DNA of 64,000 nt. Source: Propionibacteriaceae bacterium (GTDB taxonomy: Bacteria; Actinomycetota; Actinomycetes; Propionibacteriales; Propionibacteriaceae). The stretch covers positions 1-64,000 of the forward strand of contig JAISJO010000057.1 of assembly GCA_031261485.1 (NCBI GenBank), given 5' to 3'. The position numbers and the translations under genes were made by a program. The first letter of the stretch is position 1. Each line of letters opens with the position of its first letter. The notes beneath the pieces are model-generated. The model made no database searches. It had not been told where the DNA came from and saw only the letters and a program-made list of their open reading frames with translations. Below are positions 54,738-64,000 of the stretch, in pieces.

Positions 54738-56138
54738 ATGGGACGCACGTTGAGTGAGAAGGTGTGGGACGACCACGTTGTGGTGGAAGGACGCGATGGC
54801 GAGCCAGACTTGCTGTACATCGACCTCCAGCTTTGCCACGAGGTGACCAGCCCTCAAGCCTTCGACGGACTGCGACTGGCCGGACGCAAAGTCCGCCGCC
54901 CGGATCTGACCTTGGCCACGGAGGACCACAACACTCCCACGCTGAACATCCTGTCTCCCATTGAGGACCCTGTTTCGCGTCTTCAGGTGGACACTCTGCG
55001 CAAGAACGCAGCAGAGTTCGGCATCCGCATCCATTCTCTTGGTGACAAGGACCAAGGCGTGGTCCACGTCGTCGGGCCGCAGTTGGGAATCACCCAGCCA
55101 GGCATGACCATCGTCTGCGGGGACTCTCACACGTCTACCCACGGTGCTTTCGGCGCGCTGGCGTTCGGCATCGGGACGTCCGAGGTCGAGCACGTCCTGG
55201 CGACTCAGACCCTGCCTCAGGGCAAGCCGAAGAAGATGGCTGTCACGGTAACAGGGGCCCTGCCCGAAGGAGTCACTGCGAAGGACCTGATTCTGACTCA
55301 CATTTCGCGGATTGGCACAGGCGGAGGTGCGGGGTACATCGCGGAATATCGCGGCGACACCATCGAGAACCTGTCCATCGAAGGCCGCATGACTATCTGC
55401 AATATGAGCATCGAATGGGGTGCTCGTGCGGGGATGGTGGCTCCCGATGCCAAGACTTTCGAGTATCTCAAGGGCCGTCCCCATGCGCCTGTCGGCGAGG
55501 AATGGGACAAAGCTGTGGCCTACTGGTCCACGCTGAAGTCTGACCCGGATGCCGTCTTCGACAAGGAAGTAGTCATCGACGCGACCACGCTGACGCCTTT
55601 CGTGACCTGGGGGACCAACCCCGGCCAAGGTGTCGGTCTGGGAGGGACCGTCCCGTCTCCGAGTGACTTCACCGACCCTGTCGAGAGGGCAGCCGCCGAG
55701 AGGGCCTTGACTTACATGGATTTGGAACCGGGAACCAAGATGCGCGACATTAAGGTCAACACCGTCTTCCTCGGTTCCTGCACCAATGGTCGCCTGGAAG
55801 ACTTGAGGCTCGCGGCCGAGGTGCTCCAGGGCAAGAGGATAGCCGATGGCGTGCGTATGTTGGTCGTCCCTGGCTCTGCGCGTGTGCGTCTTCAGGCGAT
55901 GGCCGAGGGGCTGGACAAAGTGTTCACCGAGTTCGGGGCTGAGTGGCGCGAGGCTGGCTGTTCGATGTGCCTGGGGATGAATCCGGACACGCTATCGCCG
56001 GGCGAGCGTTCTGCCTCCACGTCCAACCGCAACTTCGAGGGTCGTCAGGGCAAGGGTGGGCGCACCCATCTCGTGTCGCCTGCTGTGGCCGCTGCCACTG
56101 CCGTGACCGGCACACTATCCGATCCGTCGGACTTGTGA
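54738..56138 (+). CDS. leuC: 3-isopropylmalate dehydratase large subunit
   Basis: This 466-aa aconitase-family protein isomerises 2- to 3-isopropylmalate with LeuD on the leucine path. It has [19 protein letters not shown] and the three cysteines of the 4Fe-4S site in [10 protein letters not shown] and [11 protein letters not shown]. The start ATG 54738 follows AAAGGA. leuD is 46 bp downstream. Confidence 0.97.
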   Translation: MGRTLSEKVWDDHVVVEGRDGEPDLLYIDLQLCHEVTSPQAFDGLRLAGRKVRRPDLTLATEDHNTPTLNILSPIEDPVSRLQVDTLRKNAAEFGIRIHSLGDKDQGVVHVVGPQLGITQPGMTIVCGDSHTSTHGAFGALAFGIGTSEVEHVLATQTLPQGKPKKMAVTVTGALPEGVTAKDLILTHISRIGTGGGAGYIAEYRGDTIENLSIEGRMTICNMSIEWGARAGMVAPDAKTFEYLKGRPHAPVGEEWDKAVAYWSTLKSDPDAVFDKEVVIDATTLTPFVTWGTNPGQGVGLGGTVPSPSDFTDPVERAAAERALTYMDLEPGTKMRDIKVNTVFLGSCTNGRLEDLRLAAEVLQGKRIADGVRMLVVPGSARVRLQAMAEGLDKVFTEFGAEWREAGCSMCLGMNPDTLSPGERSASTSNRNFEGRQGKGGRTHLVSPAVAAATAVTGTLSDPSDL

Positions 56139-56184
56139 CCTGTCCCGGCGTCCATCTCTGTCTCACCCACTGCTAAGGAGAACC

Positions 56185-56790
56185 ATGGAAAAGTTCACCA
56201 CCCACACCGGCATCGGCACACCGCTTCGCCGCTCCAATGTGGACACCGACCAGATCATTCCCGCTGTTTACCTCAAGAGGGTCACCCGCACCGGGTTTGA
56301 GGACGGACTCTTCTCCGCGTGGAGGAACGACCCGTCTTTCGTCTTGAACACGCCACCCTACGACAAGGGGACCATCCTGGTCGCTGGCTCGGACTTCGGC
56401 ACAGGGTCCAGCCGCGAACATGCCGTGTGGGCTCTCATGGATTACGGATTCCGTGTGGTCATCTCTTCGCGCTTCGGCGACATTTTCAAGGGTAATTCCG
56501 GCAAAGCCGGGCTTGTGACGGCCATCGTCCCAGAAGAGACTGTGGAAGCATTGTGGGTTGCGCTGGAAGAACAGCCCGGTCTGGAATTGACTGTCGATCT
56601 GGAAGGCCGCACCATCACGGCGGGGGACAAGGTGTACGACTTCGCCATTGACGACTACACCCGGTATCGTCTGCTCAATGGGTTGGATGACATCTCTCTG
56701 ACTCTTCGCCATGCCGATGAGATTTCCGCTTTTGAAGCGGCGCGCCCCTCCTTCAAGCCGGCCGCTCTGCCCGCCCATACAGCGGGGTAG
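56185..56790 (+). CDS. leuD: 3-isopropylmalate dehydratase small subunit
   Basis: This 201-aa swivel-domain partner of LeuC has [15 protein letters not shown] and [26 protein letters not shown] precedes ATG 56185. Full length. Confidence 0.97.
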   Translation: MEKFTTHTGIGTPLRRSNVDTDQIIPAVYLKRVTRTGFEDGLFSAWRNDPSFVLNTPPYDKGTILVAGSDFGTGSSREHAVWALMDYGFRVVISSRFGDIFKGNSGKAGLVTAIVPEETVEALWVALEEQPGLELTVDLEGRTITAGDKVYDFAIDDYTRYRLLNGLDDISLTLRHADEISAFEAARPSFKPAALPAHTAG

Positions 56791-56873
56791 TACCTCACTG
56801 TCTCTGCGCCGACGCGACGAGTTCTTCTGGGCTCGCACAAGCGTGGGAGCGATGACCGGCGCACACCGCCCAC

Positions 56874-56879
56874 TAGGCT
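56874..56879 (+). promoter_or_regulatory. -10 box of thiL (leaderless)
   Basis: TAGGCT lies 6 nt before ATG 56886; this supports that ATG over the GTG at 56880, which touches the box. Confidence 0.5.
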
Positions 56880-56885
56880 GTGGTC

Positions 56886-57833
56886 ATGAACGAGACCTTG
56901 GCTGATGCGGGCGAATTCGCACTGATTGAGCGCGTCACAGCAGATGTGGTGCGTGGTCCTCAAGTCTTGGTCGGGCCTGGAGATGACGCGGCGGTTCTCA
57001 GCGTGGATGGGGCTCTGGTTGCTTCGACGGACGTCTTCGTGGAGCATGTACATTTTCGCACGGACTGGTCTTCGGCCGAAGACGTGGGGCACAAGGCCAT
57101 CGCCGCAGCGGTCGCGGATATCGAAGCCATGGGGGCCATCCCCACTGGTGTCCTCATCGCTTTTTCCGCGCCGAAAACCACACAGGCGTCGTGGGTGGAG
57201 CAATGTGTGGCCGGTGCGCTGGCCGAGTGTGCGGACGCCCACGTCAGTCTGGTGGGCGGTGACCTGTCGGGAGGGCAATGCGTGTCCCTGGCAGTGACCG
57301 CCCTCGGGCAAACAGGAGGCAATACCCCCATCCTGCGCAGTGGCGCCCGTGCGGGCGACGCCGTGGCGTACAAGGGCCGTCTCGGCTGGGCGGCGGCAGG
57401 TCTGGCTGTCTTGAGCAGGGGCTTCAGGTCTCCACGCATGGCTGTACAGGCGTACCAGCGTCCCCAAGTGCCCTACGGCGCCGGTCTGGAGGCATTCAAG
57501 AACGGCGCGACGGCCCTCATCGACACTTCCGATGGCCTTATGGCTGACCTGGGACACATCGCCCAAGCGTCTGGCGTGGTCATCGACATCGACTTCGGGT
57601 GCCTCGACATTCCCGATGTCATTGCGGCCGTCGCCCAGGCTTCGGGGCATGATGTCAGAGATTTCATCTTGGGTGGGGGAGAAGACCATGCCCTCGTCGG
57701 CACCTTCGGGTGGGGTGAGGTCCCCTCAACCTGGACAGTCATCGGCCAAGTGGTGCCCGCCGACAACCAAGACCCCGCCGTGCTACTCGACGGGCAGACG
57801 TGGTTGGGCGAGCGGGGATGGTCGCACTTCTAG
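56886..57833 (+). CDS. thiL: Thiamine-monophosphate kinase
   Basis: This 315-aa PurM-like kinase makes thiamine diphosphate, the cofactor that the E1 enzyme here needs. It shows GPGDDAAVL, STDVFVEHVHF, GGDLSGGQCVSL and IDTSDGLMADLGHIA. The start ATG 56886 is set by the -10 box 6 nt upstream. Confidence 0.94.
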   Translation: MNETLADAGEFALIERVTADVVRGPQVLVGPGDDAAVLSVDGALVASTDVFVEHVHFRTDWSSAEDVGHKAIAAAVADIEAMGAIPTGVLIAFSAPKTTQASWVEQCVAGALAECADAHVSLVGGDLSGGQCVSLAVTALGQTGGNTPILRSGARAGDAVAYKGRLGWAAAGLAVLSRGFRSPRMAVQAYQRPQVPYGAGLEAFKNGATALIDTSDGLMADLGHIAQASGVVIDIDFGCLDIPDVIAAVAQASGHDVRDFILGGGEDHALVGTFGWGEVPSTWTVIGQVVPADNQDPAVLLDGQTWLGERGWSHF

Positions 57834-57839
57834 GAAAGC

Positions 57840-57874
57840 GTTGACTGAAGATGCGGATGCGATCAATAGTCAAC
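57840..57874. repeat. Inverted repeat after thiL
   Basis: GTTGACT (57840-57846) and AGTCAAC (57868-57874) pair across 21 nt just after the thiL stop. A weak terminator or a protein site; no clear T-run. Confidence 0.35.
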
Positions 57875-57954
57875 ACTCCCCGTAGGTATGCACACACTCC
57901 TTGCTTCGTGAGCACTCGCGGCGTGGGAAAGACCCGTCGATAACCCCTGTGGCG

Positions 57955-57960
57955 TATCCT
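57955..57960 (+). promoter_or_regulatory. -10 box of ftsK (leaderless)
   Basis: TATCCT lies 7 nt before ATG 57968; no RBS. Confidence 0.5.
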
Positions 57961-57967
57961 CACGCAT

Positions 57968-60334
57968 ATGGCGAGCCCCACAACCACTCGACGCGCTTCT
58001 GCGTCCACTTCTCGAAGCAGAAAGAATGCGTCGTCCGCAAAGACGAAGAAACCCTCGACCTCGTCTAGGGGAGTCTTGCCTGCCATCGGTCACGGGATTT
58101 CTGTGGCATGGAACGGCCTTGCACGCGGACTCGGGACTGTCGTGCGCGGGATCGGGTCGGGAGCGCGTGACATATCACCGGCCGTGAAGCGTGACGGTGC
58201 AGGTCTGGGCATGCTCGCCCTGGCTGTCATCCTCGGCGCAGTCTTCTGGTTCAGGCTTCCCGGCCGTGTTGGTGGGGCTATTCGTGTGGGCATCACCACC
58301 GTGTTCGGTGTGCTCGCGTACGCGATTCCGCTTGTGGCGGTCGTGTTGTGCGTCATCATTCTGCGCAACAAACGCCCTGGAGGTGTGGCCCGCAATGTCT
58401 TGGGGTGGATCGCCACCCTCATCGGCGTGTTCGGTTTGGTCCACATCGGGTGCGGGCTGCCTCGTCCGGCCAATATGGAAGCGGTCAGAGCGTCCGGGGG
58501 CATCATTGGGTACGTCATCTCGTCGATTCTGGCCGACCCCCTGAGCGTGTGGGTCGCTGTGCCCTTGCTCGCCCTCATCACCATTTTCGGAATCCTTGTG
58601 CTTGTGGGGCGGTCTTTGTCTGAGATCGTGGGAGCCACCACACACTTTGTACAAGGGCTGCTCTATCGACATGGCCTTGCGGAGGAACCGGAAGAGTCTG
58701 ATGAACTCGCCGAGGTCGAGCCGCCCTCGCCAGATGAGCCAGTTGCGACTGAAGACGAGCCGTCGGTGCATCCTGTTCCCGTCAAGAGACAGAAGAAACA
58801 ACCCGCGCCTGTTGTCGCTGACCCAATCGAACACACCGGGCCCCTGCGCACAGACCAGGTCCTAGATGGCGACATCGTGTACCACCTTCCTTCGCCAACT
58901 CTCCTTCACGCGGGCAGCGTACCGAAGGCCCGCAGTCAGGCTTCAGACGCCACGGTCGGCGCAGTCCAGCAGGTCTTGGACGAGTTCGAGATCGACGCGC
59001 GGGTCACGGGGTACACGCGCGGGCCGACTGTGACCCGATACGAAGTCGAATTGGGCACAGGCGTCAAGGTCGAGAAGGTGACCGGAATCTCGCGCAATAT
59101 CTCGTACGCTGTGGCGAGCAATGAGGTCACCATCCTCTCGCCCATTCCCGGCAAGTCCGCCATCGGCGTCGAGATTCCCAACTCTGACAAGGAAATAGTC
59201 TCCCTCGGGGATGTCCTACGCTCTCCTGTCGCCCGTGCCGACCACCACCCCTTGACGGTGGGTTTGGGCAAGGACGTGGAAGGCAGGTTCGTCATCACCG
59301 ACCTGACCAAGATGCCGCACCTTCTCGTGGCAGGCGCCACCGGTTCTGGCAAGTCCAGCTTCATCAATTCGATGATCATGTCCATCCTCATGCGGGCCAC
59401 TCCCGACGAGGTACGTATGATGCTGGTCGACCCCAAGCGCGTCGAGTTGAATCACTACGAAGGTATTCCACACCTTGTCACGCCCATCATCACGTCGGCG
59501 AAGAAGGCCGCCGACGCCCTCCAGTGGGTCGTCAAAGAGATGGACATGCGCTACGACGACCTTGCCGCGTTCGGCTTCCGGCACCTGGATGACTTCAACA
59601 AAGCCGTGCGTTCCGGGGCTCTGAAACCGCTGCCGGGCTCGCAGCGGGTCCTGACCCCCTATCCGTATTTGCTCATCATCGTGGACGAATTGTCCGATCT
59701 GATGATGGTCGCCCCCCGAGACGTGGAAGACTCCATCGTCCGCATCACCCAGTTGGCTCGTGCGGCGGGCATCCACTTGGTCCTCGCCACCCAACGCCCC
59801 TCGACCGATGTCGTGACCGGGCTCATCAAGGCCAATGTGCCTTCCCGCCTGGCTTTCGCCACTTCGTCCATGACGGATTCTCGGGTCATCCTGGACCATC
59901 CCGGTGCGGAGAAACTGGTCGGTCAGGGAGACGCCTTGTTCCTGCCGTCGGGTGCGGGCAAAGCCCTGCGTGTACAAGGTGCGTGGGTCGGAGCCGACGA
60001 AATCAAGTCGGTCGTCGCCGCAGTATCCGAGCAAGTCAGCCCGCAATACCGAGACGACATCGCCGAAGCGACAACAGGAGCAAAGGCCGCCCCAGAAGAC
60101 ATCGGGAACGACTTGGAGCAGGTCCTGGAAGCCGCACGACTGGTCATCAACCTTCAACTCGGTTCCACCTCCATGCTGCAACGCAAGTTGCGCGTCGGAT
60201 TCGCGCGGGCGGGGAGGCTCATGGACATCTTGGAATCCAGGGGAGTGGTCGGCCCGTCCGAAGGATCCAAGCCCAGGGAGGTCCTCGTCGCCCCTGACGA
60301 CCTGGATGAGGTGCTGGCCTCGCTTCAAGAGTGA
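57968..60334 (+). CDS. ftsK: DNA translocase FtsK/SpoIIIE
   Basis: This 788-aa protein has a Ser/Lys-rich N-terminus, four helices (about 75-220), an acidic linker (about 235-300), then the motor: alpha domain, Walker A GATGSGKS at 456-463, Walker [26 protein letters not shown], and the C-terminal gamma winged helix ([19 protein letters not shown]) that reads KOPS-type sites. It pumps chromosome DNA through the division septum. Confidence 0.96.
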   Translation: MASPTTTRRASASTSRSRKNASSAKTKKPSTSSRGVLPAIGHGISVAWNGLARGLGTVVRGIGSGARDISPAVKRDGAGLGMLALAVILGAVFWFRLPGRVGGAIRVGITTVFGVLAYAIPLVAVVLCVIILRNKRPGGVARNVLGWIATLIGVFGLVHIGCGLPRPANMEAVRASGGIIGYVISSILADPLSVWVAVPLLALITIFGILVLVGRSLSEIVGATTHFVQGLLYRHGLAEEPEESDELAEVEPPSPDEPVATEDEPSVHPVPVKRQKKQPAPVVADPIEHTGPLRTDQVLDGDIVYHLPSPTLLHAGSVPKARSQASDATVGAVQQVLDEFEIDARVTGYTRGPTVTRYEVELGTGVKVEKVTGISRNISYAVASNEVTILSPIPGKSAIGVEIPNSDKEIVSLGDVLRSPVARADHHPLTVGLGKDVEGRFVITDLTKMPHLLVAGATGSGKSSFINSMIMSILMRATPDEVRMMLVDPKRVELNHYEGIPHLVTPIITSAKKAADALQWVVKEMDMRYDDLAAFGFRHLDDFNKAVRSGALKPLPGSQRVLTPYPYLLIIVDELSDLMMVAPRDVEDSIVRITQLARAAGIHLVLATQRPSTDVVTGLIKANVPSRLAFATSSMTDSRVILDHPGAEKLVGQGDALFLPSGAGKALRVQGAWVGADEIKSVVAAVSEQVSPQYRDDIAEATTGAKAAPEDIGNDLEQVLEAARLVINLQLGSTSMLQRKLRVGFARAGRLMDILESRGVVGPSEGSKPREVLVAPDDLDEVLASLQE

Positions 60335-60374
60335 CGTTCACTCGGTCGGCCCAGTGGTCTCAGGAACGGGCTGG

Positions 60375-60380
60375 TAACGT
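60375..60380 (+). promoter_or_regulatory. -10 box of rimO (leaderless)
   Basis: TAACGT lies 6 nt before GTG 60387. The GGGGGA stretch between is purine-rich but too close to serve as an RBS. Confidence 0.4.
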
Positions 60381-60386
60381 GGGGGA

Positions 60387-61847
60387 GTGGCTTTGACTCC
60401 TTTGCATATCGTGCCGCTGGGGTGTGCCCGCAATGACGTGGACTCCGAGGAACTCGCCGCGCGCTTCGCTGATTCCGGGTTCACCCTCGTCTCGCAACCC
60501 GAGGATGCCGAAGTTGTCGTGGTCAACACCTGCGGTTTCATCGACGCAGCCAAACAGGAGTCCATTGATGAGATCATGGCGGCTTCTGAGCTCAAGGAAC
60601 AGGGCAAGGTCAAGACGGTCATCGCCACAGGTTGCCTGGCCGAGAGGTACGGCTCACAGTTGGCAGACTCTCTGCCAGAGGCCGACGCCGTGGTTGGGTT
60701 CGAGGGGTATTCCGATATCGCCAACACGGTACGCGCTCTCCTGGCGGGCGGACATGTCGATGCCCACGTGCCTCAGGACAGGAGACTCATTCCCCTGACC
60801 CCCATCGAGTCCCACACTCGGACTTCCCCTCACGTTCTCACCCCACACATCACCGAACAGACATTGCGTGTGTCTCCAGTCGGCACAGACCACATCCCAC
60901 TCCCGACTCCGCCGTGGCTGCCCACGCGCACGCGCCTGTCTGACTCGCCGACCGCCCCTCTGAAGATCGCCACCGGTTGCGATAGGCGTTGTGCGTTCTG
61001 CGCCATCCCAGCCTTCCGAGGAGGACTCGTGTCCCGGCCACCTGAGGAGATCATCGTCGAAGCGAAATGGTTGGCTGACCAGGGAGTACGCGAGCTCTTC
61101 CTCGTCTCCGAGAACACCACGTCCTACGGCAAAGATAGGGGCGACCTCGATGCCCTACCGCGACTTCTTGCCTGCCTGAGCGAGGTGGACGTCGACTGGG
61201 TGCGCCTGTCTTACCTCCAACCTGCTGAGGTCAAGCCCTCGCTCATCGACGCCATCGCTTCCACACCCAAGGTTGTGCCGTACTTCGACTTGCCCTTCCA
61301 ACACGCCTCCAAGACAGTCTTGAAGCGGATGCGACGTTTCGGTGATTACGATTCTTTCCTCACCCTGCTCGACCGCATTCGTATGGCTATTCCGAACGTG
61401 GGTGTGCGTACCAATGTCATCGTGGGATTCCCAGGCGAGAAGGAATCCGACGTGGCGACCCTCTTGGACTTCTTGGGTGAGGCCCGTCTCGACGCTGTGG
61501 GGGTCTTCGCCTATTCCGACGAGGAAGGAACAGAAGGCGCGACCCTTGACGGCCATCTGGATGAGGAAGAGATTGCCGCTCGAACCTCCGAGGTGTCCCA
61601 ATGGGCTGACACCGTGACGGCACTGCAAGCCGAGAGTCGAATCGGTCAGGACGTGGAGATTCTTATTGACGGGGTGGACGAAGATGACACCCTAGGTAGA
61701 CAGGGCGCCTCAATTTCCCTGGTCGGGCACGCGGCGCAGCAGGGCCCCGAAGACGGCCGTACCTTCCTGCGCGGCACACCCGACCAGCGCGGACACATCG
61801 TCAAGGCACCCATTGTCTCCACAGAAGGTGTGGACTGGTTTCTCTGA
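60387..61847 (+). CDS. rimO: Ribosomal protein S12 methylthiotransferase RimO
   Basis: This 486-aa radical SAM enzyme adds a methylthio group to an aspartate of S12. The N-terminal UPF0004 domain has three cluster cysteines (PLGCARND, NTCGFI, GCLAERYG); the radical SAM motif is Cys198, Cys202, Cys205 in CDRRCAFC; a TRAM domain is at the end. A Pro-rich insert (about 140-190) before the radical SAM core is usual in actinobacterial RimO. ftsK-rimO order is common in the phylum. Confidence 0.95.
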   Translation: MALTPLHIVPLGCARNDVDSEELAARFADSGFTLVSQPEDAEVVVVNTCGFIDAAKQESIDEIMAASELKEQGKVKTVIATGCLAERYGSQLADSLPEADAVVGFEGYSDIANTVRALLAGGHVDAHVPQDRRLIPLTPIESHTRTSPHVLTPHITEQTLRVSPVGTDHIPLPTPPWLPTRTRLSDSPTAPLKIATGCDRRCAFCAIPAFRGGLVSRPPEEIIVEAKWLADQGVRELFLVSENTTSYGKDRGDLDALPRLLACLSEVDVDWVRLSYLQPAEVKPSLIDAIASTPKVVPYFDLPFQHASKTVLKRMRRFGDYDSFLTLLDRIRMAIPNVGVRTNVIVGFPGEKESDVATLLDFLGEARLDAVGVFAYSDEEGTEGATLDGHLDEEEIAARTSEVSQWADTVTALQAESRIGQDVEILIDGVDEDDTLGRQGASISLVGHAAQQGPEDGRTFLRGTPDQRGHIVKAPIVSTEGVDWFL

Positions 61848-61905
61848 GGAAGTGTTCACAGAATGGACATGTTCCGAAAAACTTCGACCATTTATCTCAA
61901 AACCC

Positions 61906-61934
61906 TTGTTGAACGCTAGTTCATCTGTTAGCCT
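61906..61934 (+). promoter_or_regulatory. phaE promoter with palindromic site
   Basis: TTGTTG (61906-61911), 17 bp, TAGCCT (61929-61934). The 14-bp palindrome TGAACGCTAGTTCA (61910-61923) lies between the boxes and could bind a repressor. Confidence 0.6.
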
Positions 61935-62022
61935 GACGACACGGGGTTTTGCCGAAGAAGCCGAACCTTGCCTGCTCAATACGTACAACAATGTGCGTCC
62001 GGTGGCAGGACGTTATCCAATT

Positions 62023-62050
62023 CCGTGACGGGCAGTCAGCTTCGTCACGG
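62023..62050 (+). promoter_or_regulatory. Hairpin in the phaE leader
   Basis: CCGTGACG (62023-62030) pairs with CGTCACGG (62043-62050) around a 12-nt loop, 8 nt before the RBS AAGGAG of phaE in a leader of about 130 nt. It may affect translation or mRNA stability. Confidence 0.45.
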
Positions 62051-62068
62051 CACCTATAAGGAGCACAT

Positions 62069-63262
62069 ATGAGTCCAGACAGTGCAACCCCATGGTCTGC
62101 GTGGTTAGACCTGAGCAAGAACGCATGGGACACCTGGTCCCAGACCGTTGCGCAGACGGCGGAGGCCTTTACACCCACGGGAAAGTCTGCTGACACCCCA
62201 CTTACGTCACTCTACGGCCAGACCAACCCCTTCCTCGCGTGGAACCCATTCGTGGCTTCCAACCCTGGAGCGCCTAACCCTGCGGCCTACGCGCAAGGAC
62301 TGTACAAGCAATGGGAAGACGGCATGCGCAACTTCGTCTCTCTGATTCCCAATTCCTCTCTCAAGGACTCCTATGAGCGTTTCTTTGGGTCGTACCAGTT
62401 CTTCAACAATCTCCAGAAGTTCTGGGAAGACAACCTTCAGAAGGTGCCGACCAGCCCCAAAGATTGGCAGGAATACTTCAAGCCTCTCACCGAGCAGTAT
62501 CAGAACGTCGTCCAACCGCTGCTGCAGCCTTGGTCTCCCGCTTTCCTCACTGATTCCGTGAAGTCGGTCTTCGATGGCACCCTGGAAGGCGTCACCAACA
62601 TTCAGCACCTCATCTCTGACTTGTGGAAGCCCGTCGTGGACGCATCTCCCGAGTTGCAGGGCCTCTTGGTCAAGGCTGCGCAGGGGGACCGCGAAGCATA
62701 CCTCGAGTATCTGAACAAGGCTGGCGGCGCATACCGCGAAGTCACCTCGAAGATGCTGAACATGCCAGCCATGGGCGGTAACCGCAAGGTCCTTGAGAAG
62801 ACACAGAAGCTCGTCGATCAGTACATCGAGTACGTCACGCGCGCGTCGGAGTATTCCTCCTTGCAGCAGAACCAATTGAGCTCCACCATGGAGAAACTGG
62901 TGGCTCATTTGACCGAGTTGGCGACCAAGGGCGAGGCGCCCAAGACGTTCAAGGAGTTCTACCAGTTGTGGTCTGACTTCAACGAGAAGGCGTTCCTTGA
63001 GTTGTTCGCGTCCGATATCTTCGAGAAGACCATGAACGACACTGTCGCTGCTGGGTCTCGCTTCAAGATTTTGTACGACGACTTCCTGCAAGATGTCTTT
63101 GAGCCACTGCCCTTCCCGAACCGTCGTGAGATGGATTCAGTGGAAGAAGAGGTGTACAAGCTTCGCAACAAGCTGAAGGTATTGGAGAAGGAAATCAAGG
63201 CTCTGAAGACCGACCAACCAGCCAAACCGGCGGCTGCGCCGAAGACCACGAAGAAGGCCTGA
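62069..63262 (+). CDS. phaE: Class III PHA synthase subunit PhaE
   Basis: This 397-aa mostly helical protein has conserved PhaE segments: an N-terminal Trp-rich region (SAWLDLSKNAWDTWSQ), FKEFYQLWSDFNEKAFLELF, and a C-terminal coiled coil (VEEEVYKLRNKLKVLEKEI) followed by a Lys/Ala/Pro tail. PhaE pairs with PhaC to form the active class III enzyme on PHA granules. RBS AAGGAG precedes ATG 62069. phaC starts 1 nt after the stop. Confidence 0.88.
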   Translation: MSPDSATPWSAWLDLSKNAWDTWSQTVAQTAEAFTPTGKSADTPLTSLYGQTNPFLAWNPFVASNPGAPNPAAYAQGLYKQWEDGMRNFVSLIPNSSLKDSYERFFGSYQFFNNLQKFWEDNLQKVPTSPKDWQEYFKPLTEQYQNVVQPLLQPWSPAFLTDSVKSVFDGTLEGVTNIQHLISDLWKPVVDASPELQGLLVKAAQGDREAYLEYLNKAGGAYREVTSKMLNMPAMGGNRKVLEKTQKLVDQYIEYVTRASEYSSLQQNQLSSTMEKLVAHLTELATKGEAPKTFKEFYQLWSDFNEKAFLELFASDIFEKTMNDTVAAGSRFKILYDDFLQDVFEPLPFPNRREMDSVEEEVYKLRNKLKVLEKEIKALKTDQPAKPAAAPKTTKKA

Positions 63263-63263
63263 T

Positions 63264-64000
63264 ATGACAGAAACATTTGATCCGCAATCTGGGTTGCGCG
63301 AAGTCTTTGGTATGACGAACAAGTTGACCGCTGGCCTCAACACGATGCTGAGCATCGATGAGATGGACATCGGCCCGACGCCGAAGGAGCTCGTTTACGA
63401 AGAAGACCTCGTCAAGCTGTATCGATACACTCCGGTGGTCGCCAAGCCCCACAAGGTCCCGGTGCTCATCACTTACGCTCTCGTCAACAAGCAATACATG
63501 ATGGACCTCGACGCCAAGAAGTCGATGATCCGCCGAATGCTCGACGGTGGCCTCGATGTGTACATCATCGACTGGGGCTATCCGAAGTATGTGGACAAGT
63601 TCCTCACCTTGGAAGACTATGTCGATGGGTATCTCGACAACTGTGTGGACTTCGTGCGTGAAGCTGCGAAAGTGGACAAGATCAACATGCTTGGCGTGTG
63701 CCAAGGTGGGACGATGGCTGCTTGCTACACGGCGATGCATCAAGACAAGGTCAATACGTTCATCTCCTTCGTCATGCCGTTCGACTTCTCGACCGATGAC
63801 GGGCTGCTGTTCAAGTGGAGCCGCCACATGGCTGTCGATCTCATCGTGGAAGCCAACCACAACAGGCTCAGCGGCGATTCGATGAATGACTCGTTCAACA
63901 TGCTCAAGCCTTTGGAGTTGACTCTTGACAAGTACATCAACTTCATTGACAAGCTGGATGACCGCGACGCAGTCGTCGACTTCCTGCGCATGGAGTACTG
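63264..64000 (+). CDS. phaC: Class III PHA synthase subunit PhaC (3' partial)
   Basis: The frame is open to the right edge: 245 codons, of about 355 expected. It polymerises 3-hydroxyacyl-CoA to polyhydroxyalkanoate. The lipase-like box GVCQGG contains the catalytic Cys146, matching Cys149 of the Allochromatium enzyme; VYIIDWGYP upstream is also typical. The catalytic Asp and His would lie beyond the window. ATG 63264 comes 1 nt after the phaE stop. Confidence 0.92.
   Translation, partial: MTETFDPQSGLREVFGMTNKLTAGLNTMLSIDEMDIGPTPKELVYEEDLVKLYRYTPVVAKPHKVPVLITYALVNKQYMMDLDAKKSMIRRMLDGGLDVYIIDWGYPKYVDKFLTLEDYVDGYLDNCVDFVREAAKVDKINMLGVCQGGTMAACYTAMHQDKVNTFISFVMPFDFSTDDGLLFKWSRHMAVDLIVEANHNRLSGDSMNDSFNMLKPLELTLDKYINFIDKLDDRDAVVDFLRMEY

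Overview
The window reads as a stretch of chromosome from a high-GC actinobacterium. Supporting signs are the order rpsO-pnp-dapB, an RNase J, a divergent IclR regulator beside leuCD, zinc-ribbon (C+) forms of L28 and L32, and many genes that begin 6-7 nt after a TANNNT box, the layout of leaderless transcripts. I cannot name the genus. A class III PHA synthase (phaE-phaC) at the right edge is less usual for this phylum.

Layout. 1-7.7 kb: a peptide ABC transporter (binding protein cut by the left edge, permease, permease-ATPase fusion, ATPase) followed by a serine beta-lactamase-fold hydrolase and a dipeptide epimerase, probably one operon for uptake and conversion of cell-wall or other short peptides. 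7.8-8.5 kb: an AIM24-family protein. 8.8-12.5 kb: an operon of an MFS transporter, a prenylcysteine-oxidase-like flavoprotein and an alpha/beta hydrolase. 12.5-29.7 kb: housekeeping genes (rpsO, pnp, dapB, rnj, rpmB, recG, rsmD, coaD, a coiled-coil protein, a YceD/DUF177 protein, rpmF, rnc, a GtrA protein, smc, ftsY, a GNAT acetyltransferase). 29.7-33.5 kb: an accessory islet with a BrnT/BrnA-like toxin-antitoxin pair, a repeat-containing lipoprotein and about 1.75 kb of gene-free DNA filled with several families of structured repeats. 33.5-35.6 kb: rpe-thrC. 35.8-49.0 kb: a rhamnose locus, rhaB on the minus strand and a divergent run of seven closely packed genes (rhaI, a PHP-like protein, a bifunctional aldolase/dehydrogenase, a long zinc-type dehydrogenase, and E2, E3 and fused E1 of a 2-oxoacid dehydrogenase complex). 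49.0-64 kb: a PfkB sugar-phosphate kinase, RDD and YwaF-like membrane proteins, a K+ channel with a DUF6394-like partner, IclR-leuC-leuD, thiL, ftsK, rimO, and phaE-phaC (phaC cut by the right edge).

How it works together. The long rhamnose run would take L-rhamnose through rhamnulose and rhamnulose-1-phosphate to DHAP plus L-lactaldehyde, oxidise the lactaldehyde, and pass the resulting 2-oxoacid (pyruvate is the simplest case) to acetyl-CoA, all under one promoter that carries a LacI-type operator. Acetyl-CoA could feed the PHA synthase encoded 13 kb away, although that link is only inference.

The least explained parts are the structured repeats at 31.9-33.3 kb. One 81-bp tandem pair keeps two hairpins through G-C to G-U changes only. 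In the rhamnose operon, the E3 gene has proline at the position of the catalytic histidine, inside a run of ten C.
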